Positions 42,598-50,668 of a stretch of DNA of 64,000 nt are shown piece after piece. The stretch lies in contig NZ_JACVQF010000235.1 in the NCBI RefSeq assembly GCF_014534645.1, positions 248,001 to 312,000 on the forward strand, in the 5' to 3' direction. This stretch comes from Streptomyces griseicoloratus (GTDB lineage: Bacteria > Actinomycetota > Actinomycetes > Streptomycetales > Streptomycetaceae). The notes below the pieces were generated by a model. That model was not told the origin of the DNA and did not search any database. It was given only the letters and a program-made list of their open reading frames with translations. Within the stretch, counting starts at the first letter, position 1, and each line of letters opens with the position of its first letter. The position numbers and the translations under genes were made by a program.

Positions 42598-42830
42598 ACC
42601 CGGAGAGTGCCCATGCCCGTCCGCCTGAAAAGGGCATCTCACGCATTCGTGCCTGATCCCGGCCCTGCCGCGATATCGGCGACGGTGCTACGTCGGCGCG
42701 GATGTGGAGGGGCGGCAGTAGGTCATCGACAAGACGAACCGCATCGTCTAGGGACGACTGGTCGATAGCTGTGGCACGCCGCCTCACATTCCGATGCGCT
42801 GCGTTGTCGTAAGGATGTCGAACCGGTGAG

Positions 42831-42864
42831 GGCGACAACAAGAAGAAGGCGACAACAAGAAGAA
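42831..42864 (+). repeat. Perfect 17-base tandem duplication
   Basis: GGCGACAACAAGAAGAA occurs twice in perfect tandem (42831-42847 and 42848-42864) in the leader, 12 bases before the ribosome binding region and start of the NTF2-LUD gene. Confidence 0.75.
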
Positions 42865-42876
42865 GAGGGGACTTTG

Positions 42877-43977
42877 ATGAACGACTTCCAGGCCATCGCG
42901 GACCGCGTCGAGATCGAGGCACTGCGCGGCGAGTTCACCGATGCCGCGATGATGCGCGACCGACGCCGCCTGGCGTCGCTGTTCACACCGGACGGTGCCC
43001 TGCGCATGCCCAACATTCCCGTCGAGCAGATCGGCCGCGAGGAGATCGTCGCCGGGGGCGAGCGGCTGCAGAGCCAGTGGGACTTCTTCGTACAGAACAC
43101 ACACCCCGGCACGATCCAGCTCGACGGCGACACCGCGACCGGCCGCGCCTACATCCAGGAACTCGCACGCACCCTCGACGGACGCCAGGGTCTGAACTAC
43201 GCCGTCTACCACGACCGCTACCAGCGCACCGAGGAAGGCTGGAAGTTCGCCGAGCGGGTGTACGAGGTCAGGTACCTCGACACCTCCCCGCTGGCGGGTA
43301 CGGCGCCCCGCGCGGCGCAGGGCTCCGGGACCAACCCCGCAGACGCCACGGCCACCCCGGCTCCGGCCGCGTCCTTCACCGAACCGGCAACGGCCGGACA
43401 ACTGGAGCGGGTGGCCGCCGCGCTGCGTGCCAACGGCTTCGCCGCCGAGATCCTCGACGACGCCGCAGAAGCGCGCGCCCGCATCAAGGACCTGATCCCC
43501 GAGGGCGCCGGCGTACTCACGGGAGCCAGCGAGACCCTCCGGCTGTCCGGCATCGACGAGGACATCAACTCCGGCGGCCAGTACGACGCCATCAAGCCGC
43601 GCATCCTGGCCATCGACCGTGCCACCGGCGCCGACGAGATCCGAAGGCTGGTCGCCGGCCCCGACTACGTCGTCAACAGCGTCGCCGCGGTCACCGAGAC
43701 CGGCTCGCTCGTTCTGGCCTCGGGCAGTGGCAGCCAACTCCCTGCCAACGCGGGCGGCGCCGCCCACGCGGTCTGGATCGTCGGCGCGCAGAAGGTGGTC
43801 CCCGACCTGAGCACAGCCCTGCGCCGCATCGAGGAGCACGCCCTGCCACTGGAGAACGCCCGCGCCCAGGCGGTGTACGGGGTGCCCAGCGCCGTCAACC
43901 GCCTGCTCATCCTCAACGCAGAACCGCGCCCGGGCCGCGGTACCGTGCTGCTCCTCCGAGAGGCCATCGGATACTGA
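42877..43977 (+). CDS. NTF2-like (SnoaL) and LUD-domain fusion protein
   Basis: A 366-residue fusion of two enzymatic-type folds. Residues 5-130 are SnoaL/NTF2-like (DRVEIEALRGEFTDAAMMRDRRRLASLFTPDGALRMPN, then YQRTEEGWKFAERVYEVRY), a cone-shaped barrel. A Pro/Ala/Thr linker (about 135-165) leads to a LUD/LutC-like domain (about 170-366): ELERVAAALRANGFAAEILDDAAEAR, IPEGAGVLTGASETL, DYVVNSVAAVTETGSLVLASGSGSQLPANAG, and KVVPDLSTALRRIEEHALPLENAR. LUD domains belong to lactate-utilisation proteins. The fusion has no clear precedent for me. AGAGGGG precedes the ATG. Confidence 0.83.
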   Translation: MNDFQAIADRVEIEALRGEFTDAAMMRDRRRLASLFTPDGALRMPNIPVEQIGREEIVAGGERLQSQWDFFVQNTHPGTIQLDGDTATGRAYIQELARTLDGRQGLNYAVYHDRYQRTEEGWKFAERVYEVRYLDTSPLAGTAPRAAQGSGTNPADATATPAPAASFTEPATAGQLERVAAALRANGFAAEILDDAAEARARIKDLIPEGAGVLTGASETLRLSGIDEDINSGGQYDAIKPRILAIDRATGADEIRRLVAGPDYVVNSVAAVTETGSLVLASGSGSQLPANAGGAAHAVWIVGAQKVVPDLSTALRRIEEHALPLENARAQAVYGVPSAVNRLLILNAEPRPGRGTVLLLREAIGY

Positions 43978-44093
43978 GCAGCGAGACGAGCCGGCCCGGT
44001 CACCCCGCACCCGCAGCAGCCCCCGCGCGGGCGTCCCAGGCCATGGTCGTCGGCTCGGGACGGCTTCCGCCGGGCGGTTCGGGATCCCCCGCG

Positions 44094-45011
44094 TCAGCCA
44101 CGGCGTGCGTAGGCGGACTCGACGAGGCGGATCGCCCGGTCGTGCAGTGCGGCCCCCTGGGGACTCCGACGGATCATGTCGGTCCCGTGGAAACCGCTCG
44201 GGTCGATGACGAGCTCCTTGTCCTTCGAGGCGGAGGCCGCGTACAGCTCGCGGACCTGCTTCTCCACGGCGCCGTTCATGTCGCCGGGCGATACGACGAA
44301 CAAGGAGGGAGCGTCGATGGTCTTCACCGCGGCCACGCCGTCGCCGCCGCAACGGGCGGGGGAGGACATGATGAGCAGTCCCACCACCGGCAAGCGGCCC
44401 TCGGCGCCGGCGATCGCCGCGGTCGTACCGCCACAGGAGGCCCCTCCGAGGAAGACGCGCTCGGCGCCCAGGCGCTCGAGCTCGGCGAGGGCGGCACGGG
44501 CGTCCCGGGCGAGGTGCTCGTTGTCGGGCACCTCTTCCGAGGCGCCGTGATTGCGGTACTCCGGGATCATCACGTGGTACCCACGGGCGGCGAGTTCCTT
44601 CCCGATGCCGAGGAAGGAACAGATGCTGTAGCCCTGCTCGTGGGCGAGCAGCACCCCATCGGGACCATCACCGAGCTCAAGGGCGGACAAATGCACGCCG
44701 TCACTGGTGGTCAGTGACGTGACCTCGTCCCGCAGAGCGCTGGGTACGCAGTCGTTGACGGCGTAGCCGGCGCTGTTGCGGACCGTGTCGTGGGGCCAGC
44801 TGGGGGTGTAGGAGGCGGGCGGCCGGGGCGTGGGCCGGGTGGTGCGCGGTGCGGCTCGGTCCTGCGCCGAGGACCCACCGGTCGACGGCTTGGCCGTCGC
44901 CGACGTACGGGCGGAGTCCGGCGCACGGGCTGCATCGGGCGCGGAGGTGCATGCCGCCAGCACACCGCAGCACAGCAGGGCGACCAGGGTCGCACGGGTA
45001 TCACTTCTCAC
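44094..45011 (-). CDS. Lipoprotein alpha/beta hydrolase
   Basis: A 305-residue exported lipoprotein with a lipobox LAAC at residue 21 (TRATLVALLCCGVLAACTSAP). After a Ser/Thr/Pro linker the hydrolase domain shows VLLAHEQGYSICSFLG, EYRNHGASEEV, GGASCGGTTAA with the nucleophile Ser between Ala and Cys, and a FHGTDM histidine. The sequence is an alpha/beta hydrolase of the dienelactone-hydrolase-like or acyl-peptidase-like group; substrate unknown. The GTG at 45011 has GGAAG upstream and is preferred over an earlier ATG at 45128. Convergent with the NTF2-LUD gene. Confidence 0.8.
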   Translation of the reverse strand: MRSDTRATLVALLCCGVLAACTSAPDAARAPDSARTSATAKPSTGGSSAQDRAAPRTTRPTPRPPASYTPSWPHDTVRNSAGYAVNDCVPSALRDEVTSLTTSDGVHLSALELGDGPDGVLLAHEQGYSICSFLGIGKELAARGYHVMIPEYRNHGASEEVPDNEHLARDARAALAELERLGAERVFLGGASCGGTTAAIAGAEGRLPVVGLLIMSSPARCGGDGVAAVKTIDAPSLFVVSPGDMNGAVEKQVRELYAASASKDKELVIDPSGFHGTDMIRRSPQGAALHDRAIRLVESAYARRG

Positions 45012-45319
45012 TGTTCTTCCTTGCCTTCCCGAGGCGGGCCGTCGCCGCACATCGCTTCGGCATGACAGACGCGCGGCCCCCGGCGAGGTTGCAGGTGCCG
45101 CTGGGCACCTTCGCAACCGCCAGGCCACCCCGCCTCCTGCCTGTTGCAGCAGGCCGGCGCTGCTCAGGGCAGCCGGAGGAGCCGGCCAACAAGGGGAAGA
45201 GCGTCAGCGGAGAGGGTCATACACGGCACAGCCCCGCGGCGCCGGTCGGACCGAAGGGCTTCACCCCACGTCGCTTGTGGGCACGCGCCCCCTCCGGCGT
45301 GGCAGGATCGCCACGCGTC

Positions 45320-45430
45320 CTCCACGGCCGGCGTCTCGTGAACCAGCCCGGACAGATCATGGAACGGTGCGTACAGCAGCGCCGCGTCGGCACGGCCGTC
45401 GCGAACATGAGCAGCCACCGGCCGGCCGGA
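45320..45430 (-). pseudogene. LysR-type regulator remnant
   Basis: In one minus-strand frame the peptide VRDGRADAALLYAPFHDLSG is readable, a signature of the substrate-binding domain of LysR-type regulators (R-x-G-x-x-D-A-A-L). No HTH domain, complete effector domain or start is present, so this looks like a decayed fragment. It lies in the gap between the lipoprotein hydrolase and the YceI gene. Exact borders unknown. Confidence 0.5.
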
Positions 45431-45496
45431 CCTGATCGTCCGGGCGACCCGGCGGCAACGTGGCAGACCGGCCGCGCGAGGGCAGCCACGCGCCAC

Positions 45497-46150
45497 CTAT
45501 GACGTCGACCGGACCGCGGAGATGTCGAACTGCAGCCGGACCTTCTCGCTCACCATGGTGCCGCCCGCCTTCAAACGCTGGTTGTAGACCAGGCCCCACT
45601 CCGTGCGGTCGATGGTGGTGGTGCCGTCGAAGCCGGCTCGCTCGAAGCCGAACGGGTCCAATACCGAGCCGAGGTAGTCGAGTTGCAGGTCGACGGGCCG
45701 GGTGACGTCGCGGATGGTCAGGTCCCCGGACATGCGGAAGCTCTCGCCGCCCTCGTGGACGGTGGAGGTGCTGCGGAACACCATCTCCGGGTAGCGGCGC
45801 ACGTCGAAGAAGTCGGGGCCGATGAGATGCGCGTCGCGTTGTTCCACGCCCGTGTCGACGCTGGCGACCCGGATGACGAGGTCGGCCCGTGACTCGGAGG
45901 GCCGGGCTCCGTCGAAGTACAACGTGCTGTCGTAGTCGGCGAAGGCTCCCCGCACCGTCGTGACCATCGCGTGCCGCACGGAGAATCCGATGCGGCTGTG
46001 CGGGCGGTCGATGGTCCATCGCCCGGTCAGTGCCCGAAGCGCCGGGTCGAGCGCGGCACCCCGGGGCGCCGCGTCCGCGACGGAGATGCCGTTGTCGGCA
46101 GCCGGGGTCGACTCGAAGTCGGAGGCCTGGCGACGGCTGAAGATACCCAT
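45497..46150 (-). CDS. YceI family polyisoprenoid-binding protein
   Basis: A 217-residue YceI-like lipocalin. Family pattern is clear: GRWTIDRPHSRIGFSVRHAMVTTVRGAFADYDSTLYF (about 43-80), DLVIRVASVDTGVEQRDAHL, FFDVRRYPEMVFRST, MSGDLTIRDVTRPVDLQLDYLG and a C-terminal VSEKVRLQFDIS. Such proteins bind isoprenoid lipids. No signal peptide is visible; there is a polar N-terminal extension with FSRRQASDFESTPAADNG. The start at MGIFSRR has AAAGGG upstream. It is downstream of the second YceI gene but separated by a terminator. Confidence 0.88.
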   Translation of the reverse strand: MGIFSRRQASDFESTPAADNGISVADAAPRGAALDPALRALTGRWTIDRPHSRIGFSVRHAMVTTVRGAFADYDSTLYFDGARPSESRADLVIRVASVDTGVEQRDAHLIGPDFFDVRRYPEMVFRSTSTVHEGGESFRMSGDLTIRDVTRPVDLQLDYLGSVLDPFGFERAGFDGTTTIDRTEWGLVYNQRLKAGGTMVSEKVRLQFDISAVRSTS

Positions 46151-46342
46151 GATCGTGAGCCCTTTCCCATCTGATCGCTCCGTGCTATCACGGCGTCGCC
46201 CGGCACGGCCCGGCGAGATGGGTGGCCTCGTCCGGGTTCCATGCGGTCGACTGCAAAGCTGCACAAGATCAACATGATGTCGAGGGCTCCGCCGAAAGGG
46301 GTCTGCTCAGCACCCCTCGAACCCCCCCCACAAAGACCGGAA

Positions 46343-46375
46343 GGCGCCTGGCGGGCCGAAATCACGCCAGGCGCC
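46343..46375 (-). terminator. Terminator between the two YceI genes
   Basis: Perfect 11-bp stem GGCGCCTGGCG (46343-46353) and CGCCAGGCGCC (46365-46375) with an 11-base loop, right after the larger YceI gene. Confidence 0.7.
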
Positions 46376-46387
46376 ACCTGCAAGCGC

Positions 46388-47302
46388 CTACTCCGGGGGC
46401 GTGGGCGTGTCGTGGGTGCGGTACATCGCCTGCACGTCCAACTCCAGTTGGACGGTCGGACCGACGACCGCGATGCCGCGGGCCAGCATGGAGCGCCAGT
46501 TGAGGGTGTAGTCCTCCCGGTGGAGTTCCGCCTTCGCGAGTGCCGCGCAGCGCAGCTCCTGGTCGTACCCTCCGTTGACCGTCCCGAGGTAGGTCGTGTC
46601 GAGGCCGACGGAGCGGCTGGTGCCGTGCATGGTGAGCGTGCCGTGCAGGGTCCACTTGGAGCCGCCGCGGTGGGCGAACCGGGTGCTGGTGAAGTCGATG
46701 TACGGGTAGCGTTCGACGTCCAGGAAGTCGGCGGAACGCAGGTGGTTGTCACGGGTGTTGTTGCCCGTGGTGATGCTGGAGGCGTCGATGCGCACCGAGA
46801 CGTGCGAGTCGGCCATGTTCGGCGCGACACGGATGCCGCCCTGGAACCGGGTGAACCGGCCGTGCACATGCGCCATGCCCACGTGCTTGGCAATGAACCG
46901 GATCGCGGTGTGTGGAGGGTCGAACAGCCAGGTCCCGGCTGTCGGCAGTTCCAACTGGCGGGCGGGCTCGAGAGTGACGCGCACCGGGGGCAGAGCGACC
47001 CCGGCGGTGATGTCCAAGTTCTCGCGGGCGGGCGACAGGCCCTCGGCCACGGTCATCACGCTGTAGGACCCCGGTGGCAGCGTGGCCATGAAGTAGCCGT
47101 GGGGGTCCGTGGTGCCTCGCGTCGCAACCCGGTGGCTGTCCAGTGCGGTCACCGTGACCTCGGCTCCGGCCATGGGCTGCCCCAGGGGATCGACGACCTC
47201 GAAGCCGAACGCACCGGCATCCGGCGGCAGGGGGACCGAGAAGGTCGGTCCGGCACCGGAGGTGCCGCGGGGACGCCGACGTCGGAGCAGCCCGAAGGCC
47301 AT
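46388..47302 (-). CDS. YceI family protein with carboxypeptidase-regulatory-like domain
   Basis: A 304-residue cytosolic or exported protein without a clear signal peptide. Residues 30-110 form a carboxypeptidase-regulatory-like beta-sandwich (FGFEVVDPLGQPMAGAEVTVTALDSHRVATRGTTDPHGYFMATLPPGSYSVMTVAEG). Residues about 120-300 are the YceI domain: TWLFDPPHTAIRFIAKHVGMAHVHGRFTRFQGGIRVAP, VSVRIDASSITTGNNTRDNHLRSADFLDVERYPYIDFTST, LTMHGTSRSVGLDTTYLG and NWRSMLARGIAVVGPTVQLELDVQ. The upstream GAAAGG supports ATG 47302. It seems to be a lipid-binding protein with an added sandwich domain. Confidence 0.85.
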   Translation of the reverse strand: MAFGLLRRRRPRGTSGAGPTFSVPLPPDAGAFGFEVVDPLGQPMAGAEVTVTALDSHRVATRGTTDPHGYFMATLPPGSYSVMTVAEGLSPARENLDITAGVALPPVRVTLEPARQLELPTAGTWLFDPPHTAIRFIAKHVGMAHVHGRFTRFQGGIRVAPNMADSHVSVRIDASSITTGNNTRDNHLRSADFLDVERYPYIDFTSTRFAHRGGSKWTLHGTLTMHGTSRSVGLDTTYLGTVNGGYDQELRCAALAKAELHREDYTLNWRSMLARGIAVVGPTVQLELDVQAMYRTHDTPTPPE

Positions 47303-47771
47303 GGAGTTCACCTTTCTTCATGTGTGTCACCGTCGCGCGGCCCGCTCGGCCAGTTGTGTTCGCGGTCGCCAAGCAGCGACGGCGGCAGGAAGACGGCCGC
47401 GGAGACAGTAGTCCGTTGACGATCATAAAGCCGGCCAGGTGCAGGCAACTCGCCCCGGTGCCTGAGCTTTCGAAACCCTCCGGTGGTGGATGTGGGGTCG
47501 CAAATCACACATCGACGGACCATATCGTCGCGCCTCGACTTCGCTGCTTTGCAGCAACTCTGCGGAGAAGGGCACGGAAGGGGACCAGAATGTTCACAGG
47601 CAGCCTGCGGTTTCACCACGAACCCGACACAGGCGGGCGGTCAACGCCTCGCGACAGGAGATCAGCAGATCGGAACGAGATCCGCCACATCGCATGTGTT
47701 GGTGACACGCTGTGCCATAACCTCGTGTACGAAAGACGTCAGATACCGTCGGTGTTCACTTCGGGGAGGCG
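47303..47771. other. Intergenic region before the EEP gene
   Basis: About 470 bases between divergent genes with no recognisable gene or repeat. Promoters for both must lie here. Confidence 0.4.
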
Positions 47772-48611
47772 ATGGTGCTCGGTAGGGGCACGCGTTGGCT
47801 GGCAGGCACCTTGGTCGTGGCCTGCTTGGTGCTCGTCGGCCCCAGTGCGCCAAGCGGTGCTCTCTTCGTCAGGGCACTGCCCGTCGACGCCGCCAGTGAT
47901 GTCGTTCCGAACCGGGTCATGACGTGGAACATCTGCAACCCCTGCAAGGAAAGCAACGTTGAGCGGGCAGCGGAGATCGCCACGTATGCGCCCCAGGTCA
48001 TCGGCCTGCAAGAAGCGTGCGTGCGTGACGTCGAGAGGATCCGGGACTATCTGAAGAGCCTTTACGGGCTGGTCTACCACGTCGAGTACGGAATGGTTCT
48101 CCAGGATCGGGGCCGCTGTGGGGGAGTGCCGTGGAATCCGGGATCCTTCGGCCAGGCGGTACTCTCGGCCGCACCGATGACCGACCCCGTCGATGTGGAG
48201 TACCCCAACGGGGGATCCGAAGACCGTGGGTACATGGCAGTCACCACCACTGTCGGTGGCCAGCCCGTCCGGGTCTTCAACACCCACCTTGCCCAACGAC
48301 GTCAAGAGGCGGTCCGAGCAGACCAGGTCGGCGTACTCGCCGCAGAGGTCGCCCGGCACGATCGCGCGATCGTTCTCGGCGACTTCAACGCCGTACCGGA
48401 TGCCCCCGAACTCGCGCGCATGTGGGCACTGGCCGCGGACACAGATCCGCAATGCCGTCCGGCGCTCATCGGCAACTGCGAGCCGACCACCGACTGGCAG
48501 AGCAAGTTCGACTACGTTTTCCTGCGAGGCGTCGTCCCGCTCGAGCACCGTGTGCATCCGACCCCGTACTCGGACCACCACCTGCTGCACACCGACCTGA
48601 ACACAAACTGA
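47772..48611 (+). CDS. Secreted endonuclease/exonuclease/phosphatase-fold protein
   Basis: A 279-residue exported protein with a hydrophobic N-terminal segment (WLAGTLVVACLVLVGPSAPSGA). The EEP core: VMTWNICNPCKES (metal-binding Asn), GLQEACVRDVE (Glu), FNTHLAQRR, LGDFNAVPDAPE (Asp, Asn) and a final SDHHLLHTDL with the His pair. This family includes nucleases and phosphodiesterases; substrate unknown. ATG 47772 with GGGGAGG upstream. It converges on the double VOC protein. Confidence 0.86.
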   Translation: MVLGRGTRWLAGTLVVACLVLVGPSAPSGALFVRALPVDAASDVVPNRVMTWNICNPCKESNVERAAEIATYAPQVIGLQEACVRDVERIRDYLKSLYGLVYHVEYGMVLQDRGRCGGVPWNPGSFGQAVLSAAPMTDPVDVEYPNGGSEDRGYMAVTTTVGGQPVRVFNTHLAQRRQEAVRADQVGVLAAEVARHDRAIVLGDFNAVPDAPELARMWALAADTDPQCRPALIGNCEPTTDWQSKFDYVFLRGVVPLEHRVHPTPYSDHHLLHTDLNTN

Positions 48612-48629
48612 AGCGGGCATCCAGGCTGG

Positions 48630-49370
48630 TCAGGACGGGGCGAGGACGCAGAACTCGTGGCCCTCCGGGTCGGCCAGGCACGTCCACGGGACGTCGCCCT
48701 GGCCGAGGTCGAGGTCGGTGGCGCCGAGGGCCCGCAGGCGGGCCACCTCCGCTGCCTCGTCGTCACCGGGGTACGGCAGCAGGTCGAGGTGGACGCGGTC
48801 CGGCACCGTCTTCACGCCGGGCGTGCGGAGGAACTCGAGATACGGGCCGACGCCCTCGGCCGAGCGCAACACCGCATGGTCGTCAGTCATCTCGTGCACG
48901 CTCCAGTCCAGCGCCTCTCCCCAGAACCGGGCCATGGCCCGCGGATCCGCGCAGTCGACCACCACCCGGGCGATCGGCCCGGTGTCCCGGTGGATCTCCC
49001 GAGGTTCCAGCACGCAGAACTCGTTGCCCTCGGGGTCGGCGAGGACCGTCCACGGCACCTTGCCCTGGCCCACGTCGGCGGGCGTCGCACCGAGAGCCTG
49101 GAGACGCGCGACCAACTCCGCGGCATGGGCAGCGGAGGTGGTGGCGAGATCGAGGTGCACGCGGTTCTTCGCCGTCGTCTTGGGTTCCGGGACGGGAACG
49201 ACGTCGACACCGACCACGACGGGGTCCGGCCAGACGAGACCGCCGGCGGGTCCGACGTAGGTGGTCACGCCGGGGCTGTAAGCACTCCAGCCGAGCGCCT
49301 CCGCCCAGAACCGGCCGACCGCCGAGGCATCAAGAGCCTTGATGTTCACCTGAACAGGTCGCAGTGCCAT
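48630..49370 (-). CDS. Two-domain VOC protein
   Basis: A 246-residue protein with two VOC modules in tandem. Module 1: VQVNIKALDASAVGRFWAEALGWSAYSPG...RVHLDLATTSAAHAAELVARLQALGATPADVGQGKVPWTVLADPEGNEFCVLEP. Module 2 repeats the pattern: VVVDCADPRAMARFWGEALDWS...VHLDLLPYPGDDEAAEVARLRALGATDLDLGQGDVPWTCLADPEGHEFCVLAPS. The modules share the LGxxxxDxGQGxVPW and DPEGxEFCVL motifs. It resembles the single VOC protein at 35204 but is doubled. No signal peptide. The ATG at 49370 has AGGA upstream. Function unknown; possibly glyoxalase- or resistance-type. Confidence 0.84.
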   Translation of the reverse strand: MALRPVQVNIKALDASAVGRFWAEALGWSAYSPGVTTYVGPAGGLVWPDPVVVGVDVVPVPEPKTTAKNRVHLDLATTSAAHAAELVARLQALGATPADVGQGKVPWTVLADPEGNEFCVLEPREIHRDTGPIARVVVDCADPRAMARFWGEALDWSVHEMTDDHAVLRSAEGVGPYLEFLRTPGVKTVPDRVHLDLLPYPGDDEAAEVARLRALGATDLDLGQGDVPWTCLADPEGHEFCVLAPS

Positions 49371-49504
49371 GCCGTTGATCCTATGTGCCCGCACGGAGGA
49401 CTCGACGTGCTGGCTGCTTCTGATGAGTTCTGACACCCGTGAGAAACTTGCGCCCAGCGTGGCGAAAGACATGTGCCGTTGAGGAAATGCAGGGGGGAAT
49501 CCAC

Positions 49505-50452
49505 ATGATCGTCCACCAACGTCGATGGGCGCTGCGGGGAGCGCTCGCCGCCACTGCCGTCACGGCCGCGATGGCCGCCACCGCCGGTACCGCCTTCGCC
49601 GCCGGCGACCCGGCCGGGGTCGACCGGATGCGTGCCGCGGCCGGGGCCGAGCAGCAGGCCCTGGACGCCCAGAGCCCGGGGCCGAACGCCCTCGCGGCCG
49701 CTGAGGTGGAAACGCCCAGCTTCGCGATGAAGGGCGTTCACAAGCAGACCAGCGAGCTGTACCTGTACTTCACGGACCGCGAGGGCGGCTTCGAGCCCCG
49801 GGAGCACGTGGCGGTCAGCTTCGACGGCTTCGCCGACTCGATCGATGTCGACAACGACAAGGACGGGTGGAGCGACGGCACTTGGAGCGTCCACAAGAAC
49901 GGGATCCTGGACTACAGCTGGATCGACGACGACCTCGTGTACCACAGCAAGCAGGTCGGCAAGGGCTGGAACATCTACCCCACGATTCTCTCACCCGGGA
50001 ACCTCGGCGGCGCCAAGGAGGCCGACCTCATCGGCCTCGACGAGGCCGGGGTTCTGTGGGGGTACCTCGCCTACCCGGACGGCACGCTCACCTCGCGCAT
50101 GCGTATCGGCGGAGGCTGGGGCCAGTACACCCAGCTCGCCGGCCAGGGTGACCTGACCGGTGACGGCAAGGCCGACATCGTGGCCCGGGACAAGTCCGGC
50201 GTCCTGTGGCTGTACAAGGGCACCGGCGACTACAAGGCTCCCTTCGAGTCCCGTACGAGGATCGGAGGCGGCTGGAACGTGTACGACAGGCTGCTCTCGG
50301 TCGGCGACCTCGACGCCGACGGCACGCCGGACCTGATCGCGCGCAGGCCGGACGGTGACCTGTACCGGTACTCGGGAACGGGCAGTGCCCAAGCCGTGTA
50401 CGAGAAGCCGGTCAAGATCGGCCACGGCTTCCAGATCTACAACCTGCTGTAG
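49505..50452 (+). CDS. Secreted FG-GAP/VCBS repeat protein
   Basis: A 315-residue exported protein with a signal peptide (MIVHQRRWALRGALAATAVTAAMAATAGTAFAAG). After a linker it has an N-terminal beta region and several FG-GAP repeats in the C-terminal half, such as AGQGDLTGDGKADIVARDKSGVLWLYKGTGDYKAPF and SVGDLDADGTPDLIARRPDGDLYRYSGTGS. The D-x-D/N-x-D-G loops bind calcium. Such repeats form beta-propellers in surface proteins. A GGGGGG Shine-Dalgarno lies upstream; an alternative ATG is at 49487. Confidence 0.85.
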   Translation: MIVHQRRWALRGALAATAVTAAMAATAGTAFAAGDPAGVDRMRAAAGAEQQALDAQSPGPNALAAAEVETPSFAMKGVHKQTSELYLYFTDREGGFEPREHVAVSFDGFADSIDVDNDKDGWSDGTWSVHKNGILDYSWIDDDLVYHSKQVGKGWNIYPTILSPGNLGGAKEADLIGLDEAGVLWGYLAYPDGTLTSRMRIGGGWGQYTQLAGQGDLTGDGKADIVARDKSGVLWLYKGTGDYKAPFESRTRIGGGWNVYDRLLSVGDLDADGTPDLIARRPDGDLYRYSGTGSAQAVYEKPVKIGHGFQIYNLL

Positions 50453-50468
50453 CAGTACGTACCGACAA

Positions 50469-50515
50469 GACGGAACGGGCCGCTGCCGTCCGGCTCCTGG
50501 TCGGCCCGTTTCGTC
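50469..50515 (+). terminator. Terminator after the FG-GAP gene
   Basis: A 14-bp stem with one mismatch: GACGGAACGGGCCG (50469-50482) and CGGCCCGTTTCGTC (50502-50515), just after the stop at 50452. Confidence 0.65.
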
Positions 50516-50668
50516 ATCGTCGCCGCCGTCGGCCGAGCCGTCGCCGGCCTGCGCGACCGGCTTCACCCTTTGGTGCCGCACACATCGGCCTCCGGTCCCG
50601 ATCGTGTTAGGGACCGGGAAGGGGAGGGTACCGATGACCGGTCCGCGGGTTGAAGGTCGGAGGTGGCG

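Noticed and set aside
40087-42768. Long plus-strand frames opposite the SpoIIE gene
   Set aside because: Shadow frames of a strongly supported multidomain gene.
47594-47785. Possible small gene before the EEP gene
   Set aside because: No family, no ribosome binding site and atypical third-position use.
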